Notes under the pieces: model-generated
The model's input: only the letters and a program-made list of their open reading frames with translations
What the model was told of the DNA's origin: nothing
Database searches by the model: none
Shown here: positions 35,244 through 43,849 of the stretch, in pieces
How the letters are laid out: every line of letters starts with the position of its first letter
Position numbering within the stretch: position 1 is the first letter of the stretch
Position numbers and translations under genes: made by a program
From: Lewinella sp. 4G2
GTDB taxonomy: Bacteria > Bacteroidota > Bacteroidia > Chitinophagales > Saprospiraceae
DNA length: 64,000 nt
NCBI RefSeq assembly: GCF_001625015.1
Contig: NZ_LVWJ02000019.1
Location: 1 to 64,000, forward strand
Reading direction: 5' to 3'

Positions 35244-35279
35244 AAAAAAGGGTACTACCCAAATAAATGTGTAGTACCC
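35244..35279 (-). terminator. Rho-independent terminator of the four-domain secreted protein gene
   Basis: On the minus strand GGGTACTAC (35279-35271), a 12-base loop, GTAGTACCC (35258-35250) and then TTTTTT (35249-35244). It lies 35 bp after the stop of the gene ending at 35314. Stem and U tract have the classic arrangement. Confidence 0.85.
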
Positions 35280-35313
35280 TTCAATATCATAATTGCTAAA
35301 GCCTGTAGAGACA

Positions 35314-37194
35314 CTAGTTACCCGCGGGCGGGCTTGCTTCTACAATCTTTAATTGAATGAGCTTCGTACCAAAGTTAACCGTTTCCGGGTAGGTACCGCT
35401 TTCTACAATGATGGTACGCGCCACGCCTTCCGGCACTGCAGCAACGGCTGCACTGATGGTAGAGTAGTAGCGCCCAGTTTCCATTACCAAGACGGGCCCG
35501 GAAGTAGTATTTGGCAGGGTCTGTGGTTGGTTACGGTCGATGGGTTCTCCTAGGTAAAGTTGGTAGTTGCCAAATTCGTCATCATCCTCACCGTGCACGA
35601 CAATGTAGTAGGTGGTGCCCTCAGTAAAATCAAAACTGAGCTCAGAAAACTCTACGATTGAAAACACCTCCTCTACTCCGGCAATGCACGTCAAACTATT
35701 ACAATCCGTACCCTCGTAAACGGTGAGTGCGGTGTAGTAATCCGTGAATTGATCGACCAGACTGGCAACGGCCGTCCCCGAGGTAGTTGGCTGAAAACGG
35801 TACCAGGCATCAGGGGCATCGTTATCGTCCGCGTCTTCACAATCGGTAAGGGCTGCGCTGGCCGTGGCTCCAAAGGTGCTACCCCTCACCGTTGAATTAT
35901 AGGTAATGTCCGAGGCAGATGCGCAGTCATCATTCATGGGTACTTCTGCCCGATTTAGCGTCAGCTCGTAGTTTCCGCTTACATCCTCATCAAAGGGAAT
36001 CACTACAAAGTAGTAAGTCACTCCCTGAGTCGCCGTGAAGTCGATTCTCGAGTAGTAGTTGTTACCGTAGTCGTCATTATCATCCTCGCAGGTTGGATTA
36101 GCGCAATCCCCGGAAAGCAAGATCAACTGAGTGTCGAAGGTAGTGTAGAGGCTATTGGTAGTGATGTTGTATTCCGCATTATCGGGCGCGGTAAAGGCGT
36201 ACCAGTGGTCGTTACCCTCCCCCAGGTCATCACAGTCAATGTTCTCGGTTGGTGTAGCGGTAGCCGTACTGCCCCGGTAGCTTCCGGGGGTAATGACCGT
36301 AGCGCTAGCGCAGTCGTCATTCGTGGTGGGCGGATTTTGCTCCAGGGTAAAGACGAAGTTCCCGTAGCCGTCGGCAGCATCTGCGTGCAGGAGAATGGTG
36401 TATTTCGTTCCAGCAGTGGCATCCCATTCCGCGGTTGCGTCGTAATACTGCCCCCCATTGTAACTTCCACCATTGATGCAGGTGAGGTTTTCACAATCTC
36501 CGGAATAAACCGTTACCAGTTTTTCCAGTTGCCCAAATACCGACACGACTGTAGCTGAATAGCTGCCGCTTTCCGTAGGCGTAAATGTGTAGTAAATATC
36601 TGGCGAGTCACTCTCGTAAGCACTTCCGCAGGAGTCATAATCATCGGTGTGGGTACTCCCCTTCAGGGTGACGGAATAACTCCCTTCAGTAACTGCAATG
36701 GCACCCGAACAGTCATCATTCACTTGGTAGTCGAGGATCTCTACGCGGAGTTCAAATTCGTTCGGGGCGCTACCTCCGGCGACTTGGGCTACGTGGAGGT
36801 AGTAGTCATTACCCGCGGTCGCGTCCCACGCCAACAAGGTGTTATTGATGTAGTTAGGATCAAAACCAGAGTAGTCGAGTTCACAAGTCAGATTATCGCA
36901 ATCAGGACCGGAAAAGAGGGAAAGTTGGTAGTCGTCCTCCTGCAAGTCCGTACCGATGAGGAAAATTAGCTGCTTGTCTGACGTAGGAGAAATCTTGTAC
37001 CAAACTCCATCCTCATTGGGTAGCGAGACGCAATCCTGCAAAGCCTGATCAGAAGTGGCTCCAGTCAGGTCGCCCGTAATGACGGAGGTTTCGGTTAACA
37101 CGATGGCCGCTGAGCAAGCGTCATTTGCCGGCGCTTGCGCTACGGCAAAAGCGGAAACGAGTAACCAGGTTACTCCCAATAATAAATATCTCAT
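35314..37194 (-). CDS. Secreted protein with four tandem β-sandwich domains
   Basis: 626 residues from the ATG at 37194, where the signal peptide MRYLLLGVTWLLVSAFAVAQ begins. Four ~130-residue units each start N-D-(A/D)-C-(S/A)-x-A and contain a W/Y-Y-(K/R/T)-(I/F) strand and a GxDC.xLTC or GDCxNxTC block, resembling pre-peptidase-C-terminal (PPC) domains. Cysteines are paired in each unit. The last ~65 residues (ISAAVAAVPEGVARTIIVES) look like the first turn of a β-helix, and the protein stops there without any T9SS domain. Adhesion or matrix binding is a guess. A strong terminator follows. Confidence 0.85.
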   Translation of the reverse strand: MRYLLLGVTWLLVSAFAVAQAPANDACSAAIVLTETSVITGDLTGATSDQALQDCVSLPNEDGVWYKISPTSDKQLIFLIGTDLQEDDYQLSLFSGPDCDNLTCELDYSGFDPNYINNTLLAWDATAGNDYYLHVAQVAGGSAPNEFELRVEILDYQVNDDCSGAIAVTEGSYSVTLKGSTHTDDYDSCGSAYESDSPDIYYTFTPTESGSYSATVVSVFGQLEKLVTVYSGDCENLTCINGGSYNGGQYYDATAEWDATAGTKYTILLHADAADGYGNFVFTLEQNPPTTNDDCASATVITPGSYRGSTATATPTENIDCDDLGEGNDHWYAFTAPDNAEYNITTNSLYTTFDTQLILLSGDCANPTCEDDNDDYGNNYYSRIDFTATQGVTYYFVVIPFDEDVSGNYELTLNRAEVPMNDDCASASDITYNSTVRGSTFGATASAALTDCEDADDNDAPDAWYRFQPTTSGTAVASLVDQFTDYYTALTVYEGTDCNSLTCIAGVEEVFSIVEFSELSFDFTEGTTYYIVVHGEDDDEFGNYQLYLGEPIDRNQPQTLPNTTSGPVLVMETGRYYSTISAAVAAVPEGVARTIIVESGTYPETVNFGTKLIQLKIVEASPPAGN

Positions 37195-37360
37195 TGCAAT
37201 TGATTTTTGACAGTAATTCAACCTAGAACTATGGGTGAGTTGAAGAACAAGTGTGTAGAAGCAAATACAAGGTACAACAAACTATCCTCCTCCAAAAAGT
37301 ATCTCAGTTTTACCCATCTCATCTCATATCACTGTCCAGTATTGTGACTAGGACCAGCCA

Positions 37361-37659
37361 GCCGTCTCTATCTTCTCTGTCGCCTTAATCTCCTTTGCGC
37401 AACCAGCACGCAGTGCTATAAATGTAACGCCCCTTTTCCTTCTTTTCCTCCCTTGCCTTCTTGTCGAAAACGACCCACGTAGCGCCCCCCGCAAGTAATT
37501 ATCGCAAAAAAGTTTAAGCAGATTAAGACGAATGAAATGTCTGGCCTGCCGCCTCTATCTTCTCTACCGCCTTAGTCTTCTCTGCGCAACCAGCGCGAAG
37601 CGCTATAAATGCAACACTCCTTTCCCCTCTTTTCCTCCTTTACCCCCTTGTCGAAAACA
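37361..37659. repeat. Two pyrimidine-rich CCTTAATCTCCTTTGCGCAACC repeats
   Basis: Copies at 37361-37471 and 37548-37659 share TCTATCTTCTCTGTCGCCTT, TTTGCGCAACCAGC, GCTATAAATG and CTTGTCGAAAAC in the same order. A third, shorter copy lies at 53743-53785 and an inverted relative at 21838. AAGTTTAAGCAGATTAAGACG precedes the second and third copies. The remaining ~200 bp before and between hold nothing I can name. Confidence 0.7.
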
Positions 37660-37726
37660 CCCCCCAACACCCAACACCCACCATCCAAAAATTTCCGTAA
37701 TTTGATTCCCCAATCAGCCAAGCATC

Positions 37727-39178
37727 ATGCCAAAGAAATCCAACCAACGTTCCAGAAGAACCTTCCTGAAAACCGCCACCACCACCGCCGCCGCCTTCAT
37801 GATCGTCCCCCGCCACGTCCTCGGCGGAAAGGGCTACGTAGCGCCGAGTGATACGGTCAACATTGCCGCCATCGGCTCCGGAGGAAAAGGAAAGGGTACC
37901 ATCAACAACCTCCGCACCAAGGGGACAAACGTCAACTTTGTCGCTCTCTGTGACGTCGACGATCGCATGGCCGCCGACGCCCGGGAATGGTACCCCAACG
38001 CCAGCTACCACCGCGACTTCCGCAAGATGCTCGACGAGCGGGGGAAGGACATCGACGCCGTCATCATCTCTACGCCGGACCACACCCACGCCATCGCCGG
38101 CTTGGCCGCCATGGCGTTGGGGAAACACGTCTACATTGAAAAGCCGCTCGCCCACTCCATCGCCGAGGCCCGCGCCCTGACGGAAATGGCGCTCGCCAAC
38201 CCCCAGCTCGTTACGCAAATGGGTAACCAGGGCGCCAGCGGGGAAGGCATCCGCCGCACCCAGGAAATGTACGAGGCCGGGTTGATCGGCGACGTCCACA
38301 CTATTCGCGCCTTCACCAACCGGCCGGTTTGGCCCCAGGGTGGGAAATTACCCGTCGGCTCCACGCCCATCCCCAAGGAAATGGACTGGAACCTTTGGCT
38401 TGGCCCCGCCGCCATGCGGCCCCACCACGAGGATTACTATCCCTTCGCCTGGCGGGGATACTGGGACTTCGGCACCGGCGCCCTCGGCGATATGGGTTGC
38501 CACATCATCGATACGCCCTTCTACATCCTGGAGCTCGGGTACCCGGACTCCGCCGAAGCCAGCGTCGCCCAGTACTACTCCCAGAACTGGACGCCCGACT
38601 ACAACCCCCACACCGCCCCGATGGCGGAAAAGATCATCATGAAGTTCCCCGCCCGCGGGAAATCCATCGAAGGCAACGGGCCAAAACCTCCCGTCAAACT
38701 GATCTGGACGGACGGCGGCATCCTCCCCGAACGGCCCGAAGAACTGGCCTCCGACGAAGCCATGGGCAGCGGCGGTGGCGGCATCATCCTCGAAGGCACC
38801 AAGGGTAAATTGATGACGGATACCTACGGCGATAACTCCCGCCTACTGCCCCTATCGCTCAACGAAGACCTCGAGGTAGCCAAAACCCTCCCCCGCGTGG
38901 AAACCTTCCACGAGCAGGACTGGATCAACGGCATCCTCCAGGGTTACCAACCGAGCTCCCACCTCGGCAAGGCGGGGCCGCTCACGGAAACCATTCTCAT
39001 GGGCAACCTGGCGGTCCGGGGCTACAACCACCGCTTCCCCGATCCCAAATCAACGAAGGAGGACGCCTACACCGTCCCCGGCCGCACCCGTTTAGAATGG
39101 GATGGCCCGAACATGAAGGTCACGAACGTGGATGAGATGAATTACTTCGTCCAGAACCAGAAGGTGAGGGAGTTTTAG
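37727..39178 (+). CDS. Tat-exported Gfo/Idh/MocA-family oxidoreductase
   Basis: 483 residues. The N-terminus has a twin-arginine signal (SRRTFLKTATTTAAAFMIV), so it is exported folded with its cofactor. The NAD(P)-binding Rossmann part has VNIAAIGSGGKGKGTINNL (about 43), and the catalytic segment GKHVYIEKPLAHSIAEA holds the E-K-P motif. A C-terminal α/β domain includes FPDPK. Periplasmic members in Bacteroidota act on sugars or inositols, using tightly bound NAD(P). The substrate is not evident. No sugar-utilisation genes are adjacent. Confidence 0.92.
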   Translation: MPKKSNQRSRRTFLKTATTTAAAFMIVPRHVLGGKGYVAPSDTVNIAAIGSGGKGKGTINNLRTKGTNVNFVALCDVDDRMAADAREWYPNASYHRDFRKMLDERGKDIDAVIISTPDHTHAIAGLAAMALGKHVYIEKPLAHSIAEARALTEMALANPQLVTQMGNQGASGEGIRRTQEMYEAGLIGDVHTIRAFTNRPVWPQGGKLPVGSTPIPKEMDWNLWLGPAAMRPHHEDYYPFAWRGYWDFGTGALGDMGCHIIDTPFYILELGYPDSAEASVAQYYSQNWTPDYNPHTAPMAEKIIMKFPARGKSIEGNGPKPPVKLIWTDGGILPERPEELASDEAMGSGGGGIILEGTKGKLMTDTYGDNSRLLPLSLNEDLEVAKTLPRVETFHEQDWINGILQGYQPSSHLGKAGPLTETILMGNLAVRGYNHRFPDPKSTKEDAYTVPGRTRLEWDGPNMKVTNVDEMNYFVQNQKVREF

Positions 39179-39250
39179 TCATTTACGGACCGAAACCAAC
39201 ATTGCGGGTGATTTTAACGTAACGGCTGAACTTGGCCGGGCATCAAACTG

Positions 39251-39258
39251 TACTTTTG
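39251..39258 (+). promoter_or_regulatory. Candidate -7 promoter element of the second TonB receptor
   Basis: TACTTTTG, a perfect TAnnTTTG match. A TTG lies 16 bp upstream (39232-39234). An ATG at 39264 is only 5 bp downstream. So either the message is almost leaderless from that ATG, or translation starts at the ATG at 39342 with a ~75-nt leader, as the signal peptide suggests. Confidence 0.5.
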
Positions 39259-39341
39259 CCCTAATGCAACTCGATTGCAAATTTCAGTGCTTGGGGCTAT
39301 CCCGGTTTACTGCCTTCACCAATCCGTTTTCGCGAATCCCG

Positions 39342-41606
39342 ATGCGCTCCGTTCTGTCCCTTTTACTCGCCCTCTTCCTGTGCACCTGCGGCAGCGCCCA
39401 GGTCACTTTGAGCGGCTACTTGCTGAGTGAGCACGACGCGGAACCACTGAGTTTCGGGACCGTCTACGCCCAGAATAATGGTACGGGCGTCACCGCCGAT
39501 TCCGCGGGATTTTTCACCTTGCCGGGCCTGACTGCGGGGCCGGACGTCCTGCGCTTCACCCACATCGGTTGTGACGGGGAAACGCGGGCGATCAACCTCG
39601 GGCGGGATACCCAAATTACCGTGTACCTACACCACCACGACAACTACGTGGAGACCGTGACCGTCGCCGCCAAGGCCTTTCAGAAGTATGGCGCAGAGCA
39701 GGACGAGCGGGCCACGGAGGACCTCGCAGACGGCCTCGAAGAGCTCACCGGCGTCTCTACCCTCCGGACCGGGACGGCCGCCGCGAAACCAATCTACGAC
39801 GGGCTTTCCGGTAACCGCCTCAGCATTCAGAACAACGGAATCGCCCAGAGCGGACAGCAGTGGGGCAACGACCATAGCCCCGAAATCGACCCCTGGGTGG
39901 CCGCCTACGTGCGCGTCGTGGAGGGTGTTGAAGCTTTGAAATACGCCGGGCCGACCGCCGGAGCCACGGTACTTATCGAGCCCGCTCCGCTACGGGAAAC
40001 GGAAGGATTTTCCGGCAAAACCGCCTACACTTTTCAGAGCAACGGCCGGGGGAGCGTCCTCAACGCCCGCCTCTCCAACGGAGGCCGGACGGCCTACCGC
40101 ATCAGCGCTACCGGCAAGTGGCGGGGTGACCGGCGGGCACCAGATTACTTCCTGCGCAACACCGGCCGGCGGGAGGCCAACGCCGCCCTCCAACTTGCCC
40201 GCTTCCACTCCGAAAAACTGACGAGCCGCTTCTACCTGTCCACTTTCAACGCGGACATTGGCGTGCTCCGCGGCTCCCACATCGGCAACCTGACGGACCT
40301 GAATACCGCCATCGGCCGCGACGTGCCCTTCTTCACCGAAGAGACCTTTCGGAGCGATATTGAAAGCCCCAGCCAGCGCGTCCACCACCACTTACTGAAG
40401 GCGGAAACGGAGTACCGGCCCAACGAGGATAACCGCTTCACGCTACGCTACGGCGGGCAGTTGAACGACCGCAAGGAATTCGACGTGCGCCGGGGTGGCC
40501 GGAGCGACCGGCCCGCGCTTTCTCTGCTGCAAACCAGCCATCTCGTCGAGGGCGTTTGGCACCGTGAACTTGGTACCGGACAGCACTTCGAAGCCAACGT
40601 GCAGTACGACAATATTCGCAACGATAACCAACCCGAAACGGGGGTGCTGCCGCTCATCCCTGACTACAACAGCAACCGCCTGAGTGCCTACCTGGCTTTA
40701 CACCACGAGCGCGATCGCTTCCAGGTACACGGCGGTTTTCGGTTGGACCGCCAGGTGTTCGAAGCCATCACGATCTCCCGCGATTTGCCCCGTCGGATTG
40801 AGCGGTTCGACCACGATTATTTGTTGGTCGGCAGCAGCGCCGAGGCCCGTTGGCAGGTGACGGATGACATCAGTCTACGGGGCGGTTTCACCTTCCGGCA
40901 ACGGGCGCCGCAGATCAACGAGTTGTACAGCAATGGCTTGCACCAGGGCGTAAGCGGCATCGAGGAGGGCACGGCGAATCTCGACGTGGAAAGCGCCCTG
41001 AAAACCTCCCTTAGCACCCTCATCGGCAACGCGCGCATGGGCATCAATGCCACAATTTTCATCCAGCCCATCGACAACTTCATTTTCCTGGAGCCGCAGG
41101 ATGAGTTGCGCGTCACCATCCGCGGCGCCTTCCCCGTATTCCAGTATCAATCGGTCGATGCGTTACTGCACGGTTTCAATCTGCAGGCGTACTGGCAGGT
41201 CAGATCTGATCTCAAGGTAACCGGGGCGCTGTCGCAGGTGCGGGGTAAGGAATCGGATACGGACCGGGCGCTGGTCTACATCCCCCCCACCAACCTGAGG
41301 GCCGGCGTCAACTACCAACCAACCGGCGGCCTGGAGGGGCTGACGCTGGGCGCCAACGTCTACCGCTCCTTCCAACAGAACGACGTGGACCCGGAGGTCG
41401 ATTTCCTCCCTCCCCCACCCGGCTACACGCTGGTGGGCGTTAATGCTGGATATACTTACGCCCTACCGAAAGGACGTACCCTCAACCTCCGGCTGGACGT
41501 ACAGAACCTCCTCAACGTCAGCTACCGGGATTACCTGGACCGGCAACGCTACTTCACCGACGCTACTGGCCGGGACGTGGAGTTGGGGGTATCGTTTGGC
41601 TTCTAG
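39342..41606 (+). CDS. TonB-dependent receptor with CarboxypepD_reg domain
   Basis: 754 residues from the ATG at 39342, chosen for the signal peptide MRSVLSLLLALFLCTCGSAQ; an ATG at 39264 would add 26 residues without signal character. After a CarboxypepD_reg domain (LSGYLLSEHDAEPLSFGTVY) come the plug (GLSGNRLSIQNNGIAQSGQ) and a barrel ending DVELGVSFGF. The ligand is unknown, though the short plug resembles metal or siderophore receptors (YAGPTAGATVLIEPAPL). The signal peptide end is encoded by an antisense short-repeat copy (39382-39398). A second weak match at 41225 is probably native barrel coding sequence. Confidence 0.93.
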   Translation: MRSVLSLLLALFLCTCGSAQVTLSGYLLSEHDAEPLSFGTVYAQNNGTGVTADSAGFFTLPGLTAGPDVLRFTHIGCDGETRAINLGRDTQITVYLHHHDNYVETVTVAAKAFQKYGAEQDERATEDLADGLEELTGVSTLRTGTAAAKPIYDGLSGNRLSIQNNGIAQSGQQWGNDHSPEIDPWVAAYVRVVEGVEALKYAGPTAGATVLIEPAPLRETEGFSGKTAYTFQSNGRGSVLNARLSNGGRTAYRISATGKWRGDRRAPDYFLRNTGRREANAALQLARFHSEKLTSRFYLSTFNADIGVLRGSHIGNLTDLNTAIGRDVPFFTEETFRSDIESPSQRVHHHLLKAETEYRPNEDNRFTLRYGGQLNDRKEFDVRRGGRSDRPALSLLQTSHLVEGVWHRELGTGQHFEANVQYDNIRNDNQPETGVLPLIPDYNSNRLSAYLALHHERDRFQVHGGFRLDRQVFEAITISRDLPRRIERFDHDYLLVGSSAEARWQVTDDISLRGGFTFRQRAPQINELYSNGLHQGVSGIEEGTANLDVESALKTSLSTLIGNARMGINATIFIQPIDNFIFLEPQDELRVTIRGAFPVFQYQSVDALLHGFNLQAYWQVRSDLKVTGALSQVRGKESDTDRALVYIPPTNLRAGVNYQPTGGLEGLTLGANVYRSFQQNDVDPEVDFLPPPPGYTLVGVNAGYTYALPKGRTLNLRLDVQNLLNVSYRDYLDRQRYFTDATGRDVELGVSFGF

Positions 41607-41660
41607 AAAGAGAACGAAGCGGGATTAAAATTGCACTTGATGTCAGCTTCAACTGGCAGT

Positions 41661-42248
41661 CTATAAACGCCGCCGCTTCCGCCCCGCGGTCGTCACGTTG
41701 TACTCGGCGACGATGTTGTGCAAGTCGCGGTACCGGTACCCCTTTTTGCCAATTCGCTTGGCGAGGCCGGGGTTGGTCTCGGTGAAGAAAGTCCGCAAAG
41801 TTTTCTTGTACCCGACCCGGTTGATGGGCATGAGGTTGCCCTTACCGTACTCGAACCAAAAGGGCGCCGGCGGATTGGTGAAAAGCCGGAGCATCGTGTC
41901 GTCCACGTACCGATCGTTGCCATTGGGCATACTGAACAGGCTCAGGACGCGGCCCGGCACCACTTCCCGCAGGAAAAACCACTGCCCCTCGTGGTAACGG
42001 CTGATGAAACGAACCGTCTGGTCACCTTCAGAAAAGCCAAAGCCTTTGACGAGCTGCGGCGAGATGGCGTACACGTCACCAAAGTCGTTCGTAAACGTGA
42101 TGTAGTTACCCGTCGGGCTGTACTCGATGAGGTTGAAATAACCGGTCAGATGATAATCGTCCTTGGTCAGCAGGAAGCCGCGGTAAGCCTCGGCGCTTAC
42201 CGTAATTGAGAGAGACAGAACGAGTAGAAGGGAGTAGCAGTACCGCAT
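41661..42248 (-). CDS. Secreted protein of unknown function
   Basis: 195 residues with a clear signal peptide (MRYCYSLLLVLSLSITVSAE). The mature protein begins YRGFLLTKDDYHLTGYFNLI and is rich in aromatic residues, with a basic C-terminus (TTAGRKRRRL). It resembles small Bacteroidota periplasmic proteins with a β-strand-rich start, but I recognise no named domain. It is convergent with the TonB receptor gene. Confidence 0.72.
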   Translation of the reverse strand: MRYCYSLLLVLSLSITVSAEAYRGFLLTKDDYHLTGYFNLIEYSPTGNYITFTNDFGDVYAISPQLVKGFGFSEGDQTVRFISRYHEGQWFFLREVVPGRVLSLFSMPNGNDRYVDDTMLRLFTNPPAPFWFEYGKGNLMPINRVGYKKTLRTFFTETNPGLAKRIGKKGYRYRDLHNIVAEYNVTTAGRKRRRL

Positions 42249-42398
42249 GCGCTAGAATTTATCGTCTGTTTCCAAAATACGGAAAATCAGCAAGTTGTTG
42301 AGTCAAAACGGAATTTTTGTCGTGCTAGGGCCACATCCAGATTGCCTCCAATTGGTCACTGGCCGGTGTGCCTTAATTTGTGACCAGTCCAGTAATCT

Positions 42399-43154
42399 AT
42401 GCACGACGCCACTTCGCCCTTCCTCCTGCTACCTTGCCTGCTGATTATGCTTTGCCTCAATTCCTGTAGCCGCAGTGTAATGGAGTTAAGCGCGGATTTT
42501 CAGGACCCACTTGCTCACCATAAATTTAGTTGTGTTCCCTTCGATTCGCTGGAGGTTCGCCGAGCATTGCCCATTCTTGAAGCAGAGTACGGCCGCTGGC
42601 TGGATTGCCCGAAGGTGTACCGCGCGGAAGTATTAGCAGCGCTTTCCTTCTATCCCGACTTAAAGGGGGTGCGTATCAAGATCGTCCAGCGCCCCCTGAA
42701 AACGAGTATGGCGGCCCGGCCGGGCAACTACGCCGTCGTGAGGTCTAAACGCCGCTACCGGATTTTCGTGGATGACGTTACGGATAAGGTCACCGACTTC
42801 CGCCGCTACCCCTATTCCGCCCGGATCGGTTGCTTCATTCACGAACTGGGCCACGTGGCCTACTACGAAACCCGCTCCAACGCCCGCCTCACTTACGACG
42901 GCGTTAACTACGTGTCCCGCCAGAAATTCCGTACCCGTTACGAACAGTACGCGGACCACAACGCTATCGCCCGGGGCGGCGGCTTTTACGGCCACATGTT
43001 CCGCCACCACACCCTCAACGAAGCGGATATTTCGCCGGAGTACCGGGAGTTTAAACGGGACAATTACTACACGGGGAAGACCTTGCTCGATCTCCATAAT
43101 GCCGCCCGTCGAGAACAAGGTTTGCCGGCCTGCGACCGCTCGGCGGTGGAGTAA
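42399..43154 (+). CDS. Putative lipoprotein with zincin-like HELGH motif
   Basis: 251 residues. A lipoprotein signal peptide (LLIMLCLNSCSR, Cys near 25) is followed by a region of no known family. Then CFIHELGHVAYYE has the zincin motif H148-E149-L-G-H152, and RYEQYADHNAI supplies a possible third ligand E182. The HELGH plus E-x-x-AD-x-x-A pattern resembles IrrE/ImmA and related metallopeptidases. Thus a membrane-anchored zinc protease is likely, substrate unknown. The gene is convergent with the thioredoxin gene and only 6 bp separate their stops. Confidence 0.72.
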   Translation: MHDATSPFLLLPCLLIMLCLNSCSRSVMELSADFQDPLAHHKFSCVPFDSLEVRRALPILEAEYGRWLDCPKVYRAEVLAALSFYPDLKGVRIKIVQRPLKTSMAARPGNYAVVRSKRRYRIFVDDVTDKVTDFRRYPYSARIGCFIHELGHVAYYETRSNARLTYDGVNYVSRQKFRTRYEQYADHNAIARGGGFYGHMFRHHTLNEADISPEYREFKRDNYYTGKTLLDLHNAARREQGLPACDRSAVE

Positions 43155-43160
43155 ATCTGG

Positions 43161-43685
43161 TTATTTCATCAGTGGTTCTACGGCCCTTTGGAGGTCGGCG
43201 TAGGTGTTAAATGCCCGCCGGTAAACATACCTAAGTTGCCCCCGGTAGATGATGGTGGTGGGCAGCGATCCGGTCCAGACGCGGTCGATTTCTTTACCCC
43301 ACACCTCATCGTCGGCATCCGTGAGCACTACGGAACTCAGGCTGGGTGCCAGGTCCGTCAGCGTAGCGGAGATGCTGGCGATGGCGGCTGGTTTATCGTC
43401 CAGGCTCACCAGCACGATTTTGAGGGGTTTGGGGTGGTCCTCCGCGGCCAGTTTTTCCAATAAGGGCAGTTCCTCGCGGCAAGGCGCGCACCAAGTTGCC
43501 CAAAAATTAATGATGTAGGCCGTGTCCGAGGTCTGTTCGAATAAACCACTGAGCTCCGCAAAATCAGTGTAGGTAACGGGCGTTTCGGCGTTGCCAAGAA
43601 TCGGTAGTTCAGCCTGCGTTTTTTGGGCGCGGTCGCAGGTGCTGAGGAAGAGGGCAAGCAGCGAAGTAAGGAGGATCAGGCGCAT
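43161..43685 (-). CDS. TlpA-like periplasmic thioredoxin
   Basis: 174 residues. A signal peptide (LLTSLLALFLSTCDRAQ) precedes a TlpA/ResA-type thioredoxin fold with the redox motif in INFWATWCAPCREELPLL (CAPC, near 74) and a cis-Pro segment GSLPTTIIY. It reduces or exchanges disulfides in the periplasm. The end of the signal peptide is encoded by an antisense short-repeat copy (43626-43642). It is a single gene, with no cytochrome maturation genes beside it. Confidence 0.9.
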   Translation of the reverse strand: MRLILLTSLLALFLSTCDRAQKTQAELPILGNAETPVTYTDFAELSGLFEQTSDTAYIINFWATWCAPCREELPLLEKLAAEDHPKPLKIVLVSLDDKPAAIASISATLTDLAPSLSSVVLTDADDEVWGKEIDRVWTGSLPTTIIYRGQLRYVYRRAFNTYADLQRAVEPLMK

Positions 43686-43849
43686 ATACTGGAGTAAACA
43701 CTAGCGGGAAAAATCGTTCAGTGCACCGAGTGATCGCCGGGCCCATGTGACGGGAGATGCTAGTTGATAGCCCTCCTTTTTGGAAACTGAATTATCACTC
43801 TTTACCACCTCTGTTGACCGGAAGATTACCAACCCGATGCCCGTATCCA

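Noticed and set aside
41225-41241. Short repeat inserted in the second TonB receptor barrel
   Set aside because: The segment GALSQVRGKESDTD matches what receptors have at this barrel strand, with no extra length. Probably native coding sequence.
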